A DNA stretch of 64,000 nucleotides from an uncultured Pelagimonas sp. (GTDB taxonomy: Bacteria; Pseudomonadota; Alphaproteobacteria; Rhodobacterales; Rhodobacteraceae): the NCBI RefSeq assembly GCF_947498515.1, contig NZ_CANMKO010000007.1:1-64000 (forward strand). Reading direction: 5' to 3'. Made by a program: the position numbers and the translations under genes. The notes beneath the pieces were generated by a model. It was not told where the DNA came from and searched no databases. It worked only from the letters and a program-made list of their open reading frames with translations. This document shows positions 17,758-26,084 of the stretch, piece by piece; positions within the stretch are counted from its first letter, which is position 1; each line of letters opens with the position of its first letter.

Positions 17758-18707
17758 CCGGCAAGTGGCGGCCAAGCCTTGGCTTTGTGATCGGCGGAGC
17801 GTTGACGGGAACGCTTGTTTTGTCGCTGATCGGGCTGGTGGCCCTACGCTACCTTGGGCCAGAAATCGGCTTTCGTCAGGCTGCCGTGGTTTTAGCCATC
17901 CTGATCGCCATCATCACCGCCGTGCCCGGATGGCTTTTGGTACGCCTCTTGGTGCGCCCGATTTATGAGCTAGAATCATACGCCAAAGGGCAGGAAGCCG
18001 GGCAAAACCCTCCCGCGCCCCAGCATTTTGGCACCAAGGAAATTGATGCAACGGCGCGTGGCGTTATCACCATGGCCGAGGCCCTGCGCGACCGTGAGAC
18101 CACCATTCGCGCCTATACCGATCACGTCACGCATGAGTTAAAAACACCCGTTTCGGCCATTCGTGCGGCGACGGAGTTGCTAGAAGACAACCCTAATCTA
18201 AGCAGCGAGGACCGGGTGTTGGTGGCGCAAATTGATGGCGCTCGACGACAGTTGGAATTGCAACTCTCCGCCCTACGAAACGCCGCCCAAGCACGCGAAA
18301 CACGCTATTTGGGTCACTGCACCCTAGAGGATCTGGCCGAGGATTTGCATGCACAAAACCCGAAAATGGCGATAAAGATAACCGGCGGGGATACCGCCTT
18401 GCCCATAGCACCCGAAGGTTTGCACATCGTTCTGACCCAGCTGCTCGGCAATGCACAAGAGCATGGTGCCGACAAAGTTACCCTCGTCGCAGATCGAAAC
18501 TATGTATTGGTAGAGGACAACGGCCAAGGCGTGTCGAAAGGCAACGCGTCGCGGATATTTGAGCCGTTCTTTACCACCAAAAGGGACAGCGGCGGCACCG
18601 GCATGGGCCTTTCGGTGGCCCGCAACATTTTGCAGGCCCATCGTGGCGATTTACATCTTGAACCAAACCCCAACGGCGCCCGGTTCAAGATTACATTTGG
18701 TGGCTAG
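17754..18707 (+). CDS. sensor histidine kinase, CreC-like but with almost no periplasmic domain
   Basis: Membrane histidine kinase of 317 residues. Two helices (about 10-32 and 43-64) are separated by only about ten residues, so there is no external sensor domain; E. coli CreC has a sizeable one. A HAMP-like linker leads to the H-box VTHELKTPVSA with His127. The ATPase has the N-box NAQEHG, G1 VEDNGQGV, F-box FFTTKRDSGGTG and G2 GMGLSVARN. The ATG at 17754 overlaps the regulator stop (ATGA). It must sense in the membrane or through a partner, and the coupled DUF4173 protein is the obvious candidate. Confidence 0.9.
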   Translation: MTGKWRPSLGFVIGGALTGTLVLSLIGLVALRYLGPEIGFRQAAVVLAILIAIITAVPGWLLVRLLVRPIYELESYAKGQEAGQNPPAPQHFGTKEIDATARGVITMAEALRDRETTIRAYTDHVTHELKTPVSAIRAATELLEDNPNLSSEDRVLVAQIDGARRQLELQLSALRNAAQARETRYLGHCTLEDLAEDLHAQNPKMAIKITGGDTALPIAPEGLHIVLTQLLGNAQEHGADKVTLVADRNYVLVEDNGQGVSKGNASRIFEPFFTTKRDSGGTGMGLSVARNILQAHRGDLHLEPNPNGARFKITFGG

Positions 18708-18898
18708 CCAGTTTTCTGAGCGATTTCCATGGCTTCGTCCAAGACCGATCTATCGCCGATATGATTGGCCAAGACCAAGATCAAACGCGCGTTTAGTGCC
18801 GCGCTGTCGTCGTCCGACAACCCATCATGCATGTCGATGAGTTTGGCGTAAAACCCATCCGGGTCGGTGATATTCGGCGTGGTTGTGACTGTGCTCAT
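18704..18898 (-). CDS. DUF2783 small protein
   Basis: A 64-residue acidic protein, MSTVTTTPNITDPDGFYAKL onward, with the NARLILVLANHIGD core of the DUF2783 family. No membrane segment or catalytic motif is visible. It starts two bases after the stop of the flavin monooxygenase gene and is surely co-transcribed; its 3' end overlaps the convergent kinase stop by three to four bases. DUF2783 genes are typically found beside such monooxygenases in Rhodobacterales, so a small accessory role for that enzyme is likely but unproven. Confidence 0.8.
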   Translation of the reverse strand: MSTVTTTPNITDPDGFYAKLIDMHDGLSDDDSAALNARLILVLANHIGDRSVLDEAMEIAQKTG

Positions 18899-18900
18899 GT

Positions 18901-20529
18901 TTAGGCCCCCTTGCCACAAGCGGTTCGAATCGCCGCGCGGATGGCATCTTCGTCAAAGTGATCCCAGCGCGCCGCGACGTGTTGATCCGGGCGGATCAAA
19001 TAGACAGCCGATGACGCCTTGCCAAGGTAGCGTTCCGACAAAGCGCCGCTTGGGTCGTCTTTGGCAGAAACCGCCACACGCTTGGCGGTCACGCGGTCTT
19101 CGGTCACCTCATCCGGTGCATCAGTATCAATCGTCAAGATTTGAAACCCATTGCCAAGGCTCGACAGCAAGTAGCCGTCCCCAAGTGGCGCGTCGGGGCA
19201 GGAGCTGCCGACGCGGGTCCGATTTGGGCCACCCACCAACTCATCCGGCCCATTCAGCGACAATCCATCATAGGTGCAAGGCACTGACAAACGGCCCGAA
19301 TTGACTAGAGGGCGTGCAAACTCATGGTCCCCGGCCAGTGACAAAACCGCGTTGCGGAAAATATGGCTGGCTTTGGATTTTGGAGTAATGAAGTCTGTCG
19401 CACGGGTCGAGTTGAGGATGTTTTCATCGGCCCCGTGCACCCGCTCTTCGGAATAGGTATCAAGCAAGGTTTCAGGGGCGTCACCCCGGATCACCATACC
19501 CAATTTCCACCCGAGGTTATCGACATCCTGCATGCCGGAATTGGCCCCGCGTGCCCCGAACGGCGATACCTGATGCGCGGCGTCACCGGCAAACATCACG
19601 CGGCCATGGCGGAACTGGTCCATGCGTTTGCATTGGAACGTATAGATCGATGACCAAACCATCTCATACTCGACATCGCCCAAAAACGCATCGAGACGGC
19701 GGCGGATGTTTTCCTCTTTCATCTCTTCCTTGCGATCGACATCCCAGCCGATCTGGAAATCGATCCGCCATGTGTCATCGGGCTGCTTGTGCAGCAAGGT
19801 CGACGCGCCTGAGCCGTGCGACGGCTCAAACCAGAACCAGCGTTCGGTTGGGAATTCCAGCTCACCTTTCATCTTGATGTCAGCGATCAGGAAGCTGTCT
19901 TGGAACACCCGGCCCTCGAAATCGAGGCCCATCATGCCGCGCAACGGGCTAGACGCCCCATCGGCACCAATCAACCAGTCGGCTTGTATTTTGTAACCGC
20001 CGTCGGGGGTCGTGATTTCCAACTCTACGTAGTCGTCAAACTCGGTGATGGAATCCACGCGGTTTTTCCCACGCAATTCAATTGGCGCACCCTTGGCTTG
20101 CGCTTCGCGGACGCGATCCACGATGAACTTTTCGAAATAGGGCTGTTGGAGGTTGATGAAGGCGGGGTATTTGTGGCCCTCTTCCGGTAGCAGGTTAAAC
20201 TCGTAAACCTGCCCCTCTTTGTGGAACACCTTGCCGACATTCCAGACCACACCCTTGTCCAACATCGGCTCACCACAACCATAACGATCGGCGACTTCCA
20301 AACAGCGTTTGGCAAAGCAAATCGCGCGCGACCCCATGCCGATGCCCTCGTGATCATCAAGCACAACAACGGGAATGCCCTGAAGGCCAAGATCAAGCGC
20401 CGTGGCAACACCAATTGGCCCGCCACCCATGATGACCACGGGATGGCGCACCGGGCTGTCGGCATCCTGATCGACGCTGCGTTCATATGGGTAAAGCTTG
20501 AAGGCTAGTGAATAGCGGTCCTCAAACAT
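18901..20529 (-). CDS. FAD-dependent aromatic monooxygenase (MhpA/PheA-type)
   Basis: Flavoprotein hydroxylase of 542 residues (PF01494). It has the dinucleotide motif GGGPIGVATALDLG near residue 34, the DG motif LIGADGASS, and the second FAD motif VMFAGDAAHQVSPFGARGAN. The C-terminal thioredoxin-like domain runs from about 400 to the end. Relatives hydroxylate phenolic acids, such as 3-(3-hydroxyphenyl)propionate, using NAD(P)H and oxygen. Being in the hmgA-fahA operon, it may make homogentisate from a hydroxyphenylacetate, which is inference. A strong GGGAGG site precedes the ATG at 20529. Confidence 0.88.
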   Translation of the reverse strand: MFEDRYSLAFKLYPYERSVDQDADSPVRHPVVIMGGGPIGVATALDLGLQGIPVVVLDDHEGIGMGSRAICFAKRCLEVADRYGCGEPMLDKGVVWNVGKVFHKEGQVYEFNLLPEEGHKYPAFINLQQPYFEKFIVDRVREAQAKGAPIELRGKNRVDSITEFDDYVELEITTPDGGYKIQADWLIGADGASSPLRGMMGLDFEGRVFQDSFLIADIKMKGELEFPTERWFWFEPSHGSGASTLLHKQPDDTWRIDFQIGWDVDRKEEMKEENIRRRLDAFLGDVEYEMVWSSIYTFQCKRMDQFRHGRVMFAGDAAHQVSPFGARGANSGMQDVDNLGWKLGMVIRGDAPETLLDTYSEERVHGADENILNSTRATDFITPKSKASHIFRNAVLSLAGDHEFARPLVNSGRLSVPCTYDGLSLNGPDELVGGPNRTRVGSSCPDAPLGDGYLLSSLGNGFQILTIDTDAPDEVTEDRVTAKRVAVSAKDDPSGALSERYLGKASSAVYLIRPDQHVAARWDHFDEDAIRAAIRTACGKGA

Positions 20530-20567
20530 GGTGTCCTCCCTTGTTCAATATCGCGGCAGCGGTTTTC

Positions 20568-20861
20568 CTAGTTTCTCAGAAAAAACACCAACCCTAAGAA
20601 TGTCCCGTACCCAAAGCCCATCAGGATGGCACTCAAGAGTCCGACTTTGCTAGATTTGAGCCAACCAAACAGCTCTTTGATTGCAGCATTTCCTACCAAC
20701 CCACGATCATGGATTGGCCTAGTCTCTGAACCATCTAATCCAGAGGCGAAGGCGGTTGGCACCGCTTTGATCAGAAACAGAAAAAAGCCAAGCGAACCCA
20801 CGCCGAACGTCGCAAAACCGATGGTTCCGATAAAGCTCGCACTCTGCATTGTGTCCTCCAT
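20568..20861 (-). CDS. small membrane protein of unknown function in the homogentisate operon
   Basis: A 97-residue protein with two membrane helices (about 9-34 and 71-94) joined by a hydrophilic loop of roughly 35 residues. I do not recognise a family. Two starts are possible: ATG at 20861 behind GGGGGAAG, or ATG at 20849 behind GGAGG. It lies between the flavin monooxygenase gene and another small membrane gene on the same strand, so it is part of the operon. A role in uptake or in anchoring an enzyme is conceivable. Confidence 0.65.
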   Translation of the reverse strand: MEDTMQSASFIGTIGFATFGVGSLGFFLFLIKAVPTAFASGLDGSETRPIHDRGLVGNAAIKELFGWLKSSKVGLLSAILMGFGYGTFLGLVFFLRN

Positions 20862-20894
20862 GTCTTCCCCCCGTCACGGTTTTCTCTTCGGCAC

Positions 20895-21161
20895 CTAGCG
20901 CGTTGCGAAAGTGACCCCCACGATCACAACGAAACTGACGATCCCCGCGACCCAGCTGGCCTTGTCCGCTCGTTTTTTGAGCCGCTGCAACTCCGGATCC
21001 AAACCAATCACCAGGTGGCGTTGGGCCTTTGGCAGGTTTCGCCAGCCAGTTTGGGCCGCTTCTAGTTTCTTATGATAGGCAAGCCGCGCGCTAAGCGCCT
21101 CTATCCCGCTGGCCCACAGAACCCCTTGGACCAGCTTATTTTGTATCTCGATCCAAGACAT
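20895..21161 (-). CDS. small tail-anchored hypothetical protein in the homogentisate operon
   Basis: An 88-residue protein starting at the ATG at 21161 (MSWIEIQNKLVQGVLWASG). It is largely helical and basic, with a central LPKAQRHLVIGLDPELQRL segment and one C-terminal membrane helix (WVAGIVSFVVIVGVTFA). The start codon shares bases with the stop of the MBL-fold gene (TGATG), so it is translationally coupled. No known family is evident. Its layout suggests a cytoplasmic domain held to the membrane. Confidence 0.65.
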   Translation of the reverse strand: MSWIEIQNKLVQGVLWASGIEALSARLAYHKKLEAAQTGWRNLPKAQRHLVIGLDPELQRLKKRADKASWVAGIVSFVVIVGVTFATR

Positions 21162-22111
21162 CAATCCTGCAACGAATCCCACATGTCTTTGTCTCGCTGT
21201 GCGGTCCAAACGCGGGGGGTGTCGATGCCGCGGGCTTCGTCATAGGCGCGGGCGACGTTGAAAGGCAGGCAGTGTTCGTAGATCGCGTAGTCTTTGAACT
21301 TGGGGTCGCATTCGGCGCGGCACGCATCCCATGCCTCTTTGAGCGATCCGCCACGCGCCACAACTTTGGCGACCGGCTTGTAGGTTGAGCGCACAAAATC
21401 CGCCGTCGCCGCGATGGCTTTTTCAACCATATCTTCACCAACAAGCGCGTCGCCACGACCCGGTGCAATGCTCTTGGGTTCGAAATCTGCGATGTTCATC
21501 AGGGTGTCTTCCCAATCTCCAAAATGCCCGTCGCCGCAATAGCAGGCCGAGTGGTATTCGACGATGTCACCGGTGAACATGACTTCTTGATCAGGCACCC
21601 AAACCACGGCGTCACCAGCAGTGTGGGCGCGACCCAGATGCATGATGTCAACGCGGCGGTTGCCAAGGTAAACGGTCATGCTGTCGCTGAAGGTGGTGGT
21701 TGGCCATGTCAGACCGGGGATTTCTTCGTGCCCTTGGAACAGACGTGGAAAGCGGTCAAATTCGCTATCCCAGTCCTCTTGCCCACGCTCAGCCACCATC
21801 GAGCGCGCGGTGTCGGACATGATGATTTCTTTGGCCCCATATGCGCTGGCCCCAAGCACGCGCACAGCGTGGTAATGGGTCAAAACCAAGTGGCTAATCG
21901 GTTTGTCGGTGACTTCACGGACACATTCCAAAACCTTGCGGGCAAGGCGCGGGGTGGCTTGGGCTTCGATGATCATGACGCTGTCGTCGCCGATGATCAC
22001 TCCGGTGTTTGGATCCCCCTCGGCGGTGAAAGCATAGAGGCCGTCACCGATTTTGGTAAAGGAGGTTTTCTTTTCTTCCATATCGCCTGCGGAGGCAAAG
22101 GCCTTGGCCAT
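21161..22111 (-). CDS. MBL-fold metallo-hydrolase-like protein with an altered metal motif
   Basis: Metallo-beta-lactamase fold protein of 316 residues. The first metal motif is THYHAVRVLGA: the two histidines of HxHxDH are kept but the Asp-His pair is replaced by Val-Arg. Later motifs are present in part: HLGRAHTAGD (His and Asp) and FTGDIVEYHS. An odd cysteine-rich YHSACYCGDGHFGD segment follows. Loss of the Asp and His suggests one metal site is gone or that chemistry differs. The gene follows fahA after a hairpin, with AAAGGA before the ATG. Confidence 0.82.
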   Translation of the reverse strand: MAKAFASAGDMEEKKTSFTKIGDGLYAFTAEGDPNTGVIIGDDSVMIIEAQATPRLARKVLECVREVTDKPISHLVLTHYHAVRVLGASAYGAKEIIMSDTARSMVAERGQEDWDSEFDRFPRLFQGHEEIPGLTWPTTTFSDSMTVYLGNRRVDIMHLGRAHTAGDAVVWVPDQEVMFTGDIVEYHSACYCGDGHFGDWEDTLMNIADFEPKSIAPGRGDALVGEDMVEKAIAATADFVRSTYKPVAKVVARGGSLKEAWDACRAECDPKFKDYAIYEHCLPFNVARAYDEARGIDTPRVWTAQRDKDMWDSLQD

Positions 22112-22135
22112 GGGATGTCCTTTCGAGTGTCGGGT

Positions 22136-22161
22136 CCGGAGGCAATGGTGGGAGCCTCCGG
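22136..22161. other. intercistronic hairpin between fahA and the MBL-fold gene
   Basis: CCGGAGGC at 22136-22143 pairs perfectly with GCCTCCGG at 22154-22161 around a ten-base loop. No T run follows on the minus strand, so it may stabilise or process the operon mRNA rather than end it. Confidence 0.5.
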
Positions 22162-22187
22162 CGGGAGTTTATTTGGCGAGATGAAAA

Positions 22188-23447
22188 TCAGGCGTGTGGT
22201 TTTTCGTTAGCAGGGAGGATTTTACCCTCGCAGCTGCCAAACCCGATGCGGAAACCATCCCCTTGGGCATGGCCCTTGAGGGTCAGCGTATCACCATCTT
22301 CGAGGAAATTGCGGGTTTCGCCGGTGTCGAGCGTCAGGGGCTCTTTGCCGCCCCAGCTGAGTTCAAGCAAAGAACCACGGTTTTCTTTCTCAGGGCCAGA
22401 AATTGTACCGGACCCCAGCAGATCACCGGTGTTCATCGGGCAGCCCGAGGTGCTGTGATGGCACAACTGCTGCGCGGCAGAGTAGTACATCTCGTTATAA
22501 TTGGTGCGTGCGATAGTTGTCGCGTCTTTGCCCTCAGGGGCAAGGGTGACTTCCAGCTCGACATCATAGAGCATCGGGCCGGGTTCTTGCAGATATGGCA
22601 ACAAATCACGTTCACGTTCTGGCGTCGATGTGCGGAACGATTCCAAGGCGGCTTTGGTCACGATCCATGGGCTAACCGATGTCGCGGTGGCTTTGGCCTG
22701 AAACGGGCCAAGCGGCTGATATTCCCAAGCTTGGATATCACGCGCCGACCAATCGTTAAGAAGTACATAGCCAAAGATCATGTCATCCGCTTGCTGAACA
22801 CTGACCATGCCTTCGGAGGAGGTGCCAACAATCGCACCCATCTCAAGCTCAAGGTCAAAGCGAGCACAGGGGGCAAAGCGCGGCATGTCGTCATTTGGCC
22901 CCTTAAGCTGCCCCCAAGGGCGACGCACATCGGTGCCCGACACAACAACCGACGACGCGCGGCCATTGTACCCAATCGGGATCGACAGCCAATTCGGCGG
23001 AAGGGCGTTTTCGGCCCCGCGGAACATTGTTCCCACGTTCGTAGCGTGATGTTTGCCCGCATAAAAATCAGTGTACTCGCTCACGGCAAATGGCATCACC
23101 AGTTTTGTGCCGACTTGCGGGACAAGGAACGGCACCAACTCGGGCGCATCGCCATTGTCTTCTGAGAGAAGCCCAGTCAGACCTTTGCGATAAGCGTCCC
23201 AAACCGCAGGGCCCATCGCCATGAACTCGGTCCAATCGCCGAAAAAGAACACTTCGTCCTCTTCATCCGACGCCATCAAAATACCGGCTTCTTCCAAAGC
23301 GGTGACATCAAGTATCATGTCACCGATGGCGACCCCACAATGCGTTTCACCTTCGTCTGTTATGAACGCGCCGTAAGGCAGGTTGTTAAGCGGGAAATCG
23401 GTGTCGGGCGTGTTGGCGCTTTCGACCCATGATTTGAGAAGAGGCAT
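22188..23447 (-). CDS. fahA: fumarylacetoacetase
   Basis: Fumarylacetoacetate hydrolase, 419 residues, catalysing the last step of homogentisate degradation to fumarate and acetoacetate. The long N-terminal SH3-like domain and the C-terminal hydrolase domain are both present; FAVSEYTDFYAGKHHATNVG and the metal-site region RFDLELEMGAIVG are characteristic, as is the GDLLGSGTISGPE end segment. I chose the ATG at 23447 (MPLLKSWVESAN), after GAAAGG; upstream in-frame codons fall in the repeat element and do not resemble the family. It follows hmgA in the operon. Confidence 0.95.
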   Translation of the reverse strand: MPLLKSWVESANTPDTDFPLNNLPYGAFITDEGETHCGVAIGDMILDVTALEEAGILMASDEEDEVFFFGDWTEFMAMGPAVWDAYRKGLTGLLSEDNGDAPELVPFLVPQVGTKLVMPFAVSEYTDFYAGKHHATNVGTMFRGAENALPPNWLSIPIGYNGRASSVVVSGTDVRRPWGQLKGPNDDMPRFAPCARFDLELEMGAIVGTSSEGMVSVQQADDMIFGYVLLNDWSARDIQAWEYQPLGPFQAKATATSVSPWIVTKAALESFRTSTPERERDLLPYLQEPGPMLYDVELEVTLAPEGKDATTIARTNYNEMYYSAAQQLCHHSTSGCPMNTGDLLGSGTISGPEKENRGSLLELSWGGKEPLTLDTGETRNFLEDGDTLTLKGHAQGDGFRIGFGSCEGKILPANEKPHA

Positions 23448-23481
23448 GATCGACCTTTCGAATAACGTGGAACATCCCGGC

Positions 23482-23526
23482 TTCTTCTTTCCAGAAATAC
23501 CCCGGGGGTTTGGGGGCTGCGCCCCC
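23482..23526. repeat. intergenic palindromic repeat, copy 1
   Basis: Carries TTCTTCTTTCC, then a near-constant A/T segment, CCCGGGGG, and a hairpin GGGGGC-TGC-GCCCCC. A second copy is at 54845-54903. Both copies sit between two genes of a minus-strand operon. The form is that of a Rhodobacterales-type intergenic repeat. Confidence 0.65.
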
Positions 23527-23534
23527 ATATGTGC

Positions 23535-24893
23535 TTACTTCTTGCCGGGGGTGCCGTCGAATTTCTTTTCGATGGTGGACCAGCAATCAATATATTCATC
23601 CTGCAACGGTGCCTCATTGGCGGCAAAAGCCGTCAGATGCTGCGGGAACCGAGTTTCGAACATAAAGGACATGGTGTTGTCGAGCTTCTCTGGCCCCAGC
23701 TCGGAATAGGATGCCTTATCAAAAGCATCACGATCCGGCCCATGCGGGAGCATCATGTTGTGAAGGCTCACACCACCGGGAATGAACCCCTGCGGCTTGG
23801 CATCATATTGGCCGTAAATATTGCCCATCAATTCCGACATAATGTTCTTGTGATACCACGGTGGTCGGAAGGTATCTTCCATCACCATCCAACGTTCGCG
23901 GAACAGGACAAAGTCGATATTGGCGGTGCCTTCGACCCCAGATGGGGCCGTCAGAACGGTGAAAATCGACGGATCAGGGTGGTCAAACAGGATCGACCCA
24001 ACCGGGCAATAGGTTTTGAGATCGTATTTCACCGGGCAATAATTGCCGTGCCATGCCACCACGTCCAAAGGCGATTGATCAATCTCGCAGCTGTGGAATT
24101 GACCGGCCCACTTGATTGTCATGGTTGACGGCACTTCGCGATCTTCATAGGCCGCAACCGGCGTTTTGAAATCGCGGCGGTTGGCCATGCAATTGGCCCC
24201 AATCGGCCCACGACCCGGGAGGTCGAACTTTTGACCATAGTTTTCGCAAACAAACCCACGGCACGGCCCCTCTAGAACCTCAACCCGGTAAACCAAGCCC
24301 CGTGGAATTATCGCGATTTCCTGCGGCGCAACGTCGATCACTCCCAATTCCGTGCAAAAGCGCAGCTTGCCTTCTTGGGGAACGACCAAAAGTTCGGAGT
24401 CAGCTGAAAAGAAATAGCTGTCGACCATGCTTTCGTTGACCAAATAGATATGCGTTGCCATGCCAACTTGGGTATTCACATCCCCCGCCGTTGTCATGGT
24501 GCGCATGCCGGTCAGCCATGTCAGACCTTCGCCATGAGGCACCGGATCCCAGCGGTATTGCCCGAGCGAAATCACGTCCGGGTCCACACAGGGTGCGGAT
24601 TTCCAATAGGGCATATCGATCTTGGTATAGCGCGAACTATGCTTAACCGACGGGCGGATACGGTAACACCATGTGCGCTCGTTTTGATGACTAGGGGCGG
24701 TGAAGGCCGTGCCGGACAATTGCTCGCCATAGAGGCCGTAGTTACAGCGCTGGGGCGAATTCATCCCTTGCGGCAAAGCACCGGGAAGCGCTTCGGTCTC
24801 GAAATCATTGCCGAAACCGGGCATATACCCGTCTGTAGTTCCGGTCGTATCAGTGGCGCGGGTCATACCGGCTGGTAGGTCGTGGCGGGTCAT
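23535..24893 (-). CDS. hmgA: homogentisate 1,2-dioxygenase
   Basis: Ring-cleaving non-haem iron dioxygenase, 452 residues, converting homogentisate to maleylacetoacetate. Recognisable stretches are [19 protein letters not shown] near the start, [16 protein letters not shown], and the iron-ligand region [17 protein letters not shown] near the C-terminus. The ATG at 24893 (MTRHDLPAG) is placed six bases after a strong GGAGG and is preferred over ATGs two and nine codons upstream. It heads the catabolic operon and is divergent from the MarR-family gene, with operator-like palindromes between them. Confidence 0.96.
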   Translation of the reverse strand: MTRHDLPAGMTRATDTTGTTDGYMPGFGNDFETEALPGALPQGMNSPQRCNYGLYGEQLSGTAFTAPSHQNERTWCYRIRPSVKHSSRYTKIDMPYWKSAPCVDPDVISLGQYRWDPVPHGEGLTWLTGMRTMTTAGDVNTQVGMATHIYLVNESMVDSYFFSADSELLVVPQEGKLRFCTELGVIDVAPQEIAIIPRGLVYRVEVLEGPCRGFVCENYGQKFDLPGRGPIGANCMANRRDFKTPVAAYEDREVPSTMTIKWAGQFHSCEIDQSPLDVVAWHGNYCPVKYDLKTYCPVGSILFDHPDPSIFTVLTAPSGVEGTANIDFVLFRERWMVMEDTFRPPWYHKNIMSELMGNIYGQYDAKPQGFIPGGVSLHNMMLPHGPDRDAFDKASYSELGPEKLDNTMSFMFETRFPQHLTAFAANEAPLQDEYIDCWSTIEKKFDGTPGKK

Positions 24894-24934
24894 GGTCATC
24901 CTCCCCCATGAGCGTAACAATTAGCACCATTTTT

Positions 24935-24950
24935 CGTTGCGAATGCAACG
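24935..24950. promoter_or_regulatory. MarR-type operator, box 1 (hmgA / marR divergence)
   Basis: CGTTGC-GAAT-GCAACG is a perfect six-base inverted repeat with a four-base spacer, 42 bases upstream of hmgA. The same core recurs at 24965-24978 and 27565-27578. Confidence 0.7.
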
Positions 24951-24964
24951 ATGTCAACAAAATT

Positions 24965-24978
24965 GTTGCAAATGAAAC
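24965..24978. promoter_or_regulatory. MarR-type operator, box 2 (hmgA / marR divergence)
   Basis: GTTGC-AAAT-GAAAC repeats box 1 with one mismatched arm base, 29 bases farther toward the MarR gene start at 25027. The two boxes could bind two dimers on the same helix face region. Confidence 0.55.
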
Positions 24979-25026
24979 GAGTATCGGCACAAACTTCGGG
25001 AAACACACGCGTTTGAAGGCCCACCT

Positions 25027-25470
25027 ATGTCCCGCCCCCTGCCCGAATTCGACTTGGATCGCTATCTTCCGTATCGTTTTGCCGTGATCGCAACGCGACT
25101 CAGTACCGAGCTCGCGGCACAGTACCGTGAAAAATACGGCATTTCGATTGCCGAATGGCGTGTCTTGGTGAACCTCGCCTATTCCGACAGCACATCGGTG
25201 CGCGATATTGAAAAACGCGTCAGCATGGAGAAATCCAAAGTGAGCCGCGCCGTCAGCCGCCTAGAAGACGCCGGTTATCTGACCAAGGCCATTGACGACA
25301 ACGACCGACGGTTGTTGCAGCTTGAGTTGACCGAAAGCGGCACCGGCCTCGTGCGCGATCTTATCCCACTGGCCCAAGCCTATCAGGACGAGTTAGAGGC
25401 AAAGCTTCACGCCAAGGTTCCGGGACTTCAGGCCGCGCTGGACGAGCTTATGAAGGACACCGATATATGA
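25027..25470 (+). CDS. MarR-family regulator of homogentisate degradation
   Basis: Winged-helix repressor of 147 residues. The DNA-binding core covers SVRDIEKRVSMEKSKVSRAVSRLEDAGYL (given here in part: VSMEKSKVSRAVSRLEDAG) and the wing DDNDRRLLQLELTESG. It is divergent from hmgA and translationally coupled to maiA (ATGA at 25467-25470), so it is very likely the local HmgR-type repressor that senses a pathway intermediate. The ligand is inferred, not visible. Confidence 0.9.
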   Translation: MSRPLPEFDLDRYLPYRFAVIATRLSTELAAQYREKYGISIAEWRVLVNLAYSDSTSVRDIEKRVSMEKSKVSRAVSRLEDAGYLTKAIDDNDRRLLQLELTESGTGLVRDLIPLAQAYQDELEAKLHAKVPGLQAALDELMKDTDI

Positions 25471-26084
25471 TCACCCTCTATGATTACTGGCGCTCGTCGG
25501 CCAGCTACCGGCTTCGCATCGCACTGGGCCTGACCGGTGAAGCTTGGCAGAGCATTCCGGTTAACCTGCTCGACGCAGAGCACAAGGGCGTTGACCATTT
25601 GGCGCGCAATCCTCAGGGGTTGGTGCCCGCGTTAAAGATTGATGGTCAGATGCTAACTCAATCGGTCGCTATTCTCGAATACCTAGATGAAACTCGGGCG
25701 CTCGGGCTTTTGCCCGAAAGCCCCCTGGAACGCGCCAAAGTTCGCGCCACTTCCGATGCGATCGCAATGGAAATTCACCCCGTTTGCAATTTAGGTGTCG
25801 CGAAATATGCCACCACGCAATCGGAAGGCACCATTACAATGGCCGGTTGGATGAAGCACTTTATCACGCCCGGCCTTCTCGCGGTTGAACAGATGGTTGA
25901 TGACGGTGATTTTTGCTTTGGTGACAACGTCACTTTGGCTGACATCTGTTTGTTGCCACAGCTCTACAATGCCCAGCGCTGGGAGATTGACCTAACAAAG
26001 ATGCCGAAACTGCGTCGTATTGGGGCGTTTCTTACAGAAATTCCTGCCTTTGCCGCCGCACACCCCGACAAAACCCCGCATTAA
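25467..26084 (+). CDS. maiA: maleylacetoacetate isomerase
   Basis: Zeta-class glutathione S-transferase fold, 205 residues, isomerising maleylacetoacetate to fumarylacetoacetate with glutathione as cofactor. The zeta signature SSASYRLRIALGL (about 10-22) with the active-site Ser-Ser is clear, followed by NPQGLVPAL and ESVAILEYL-type QSVAILEYLDE. The C-terminal helical domain has the DICLLPQLYNAQRW motif. It supplies the step between HmgA and FahA. Its 3' end overlaps the convergent sulfotransferase by four bases. Confidence 0.95.
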   Translation: MITLYDYWRSSASYRLRIALGLTGEAWQSIPVNLLDAEHKGVDHLARNPQGLVPALKIDGQMLTQSVAILEYLDETRALGLLPESPLERAKVRATSDAIAMEIHPVCNLGVAKYATTQSEGTITMAGWMKHFITPGLLAVEQMVDDGDFCFGDNVTLADICLLPQLYNAQRWEIDLTKMPKLRRIGAFLTEIPAFAAAHPDKTPH

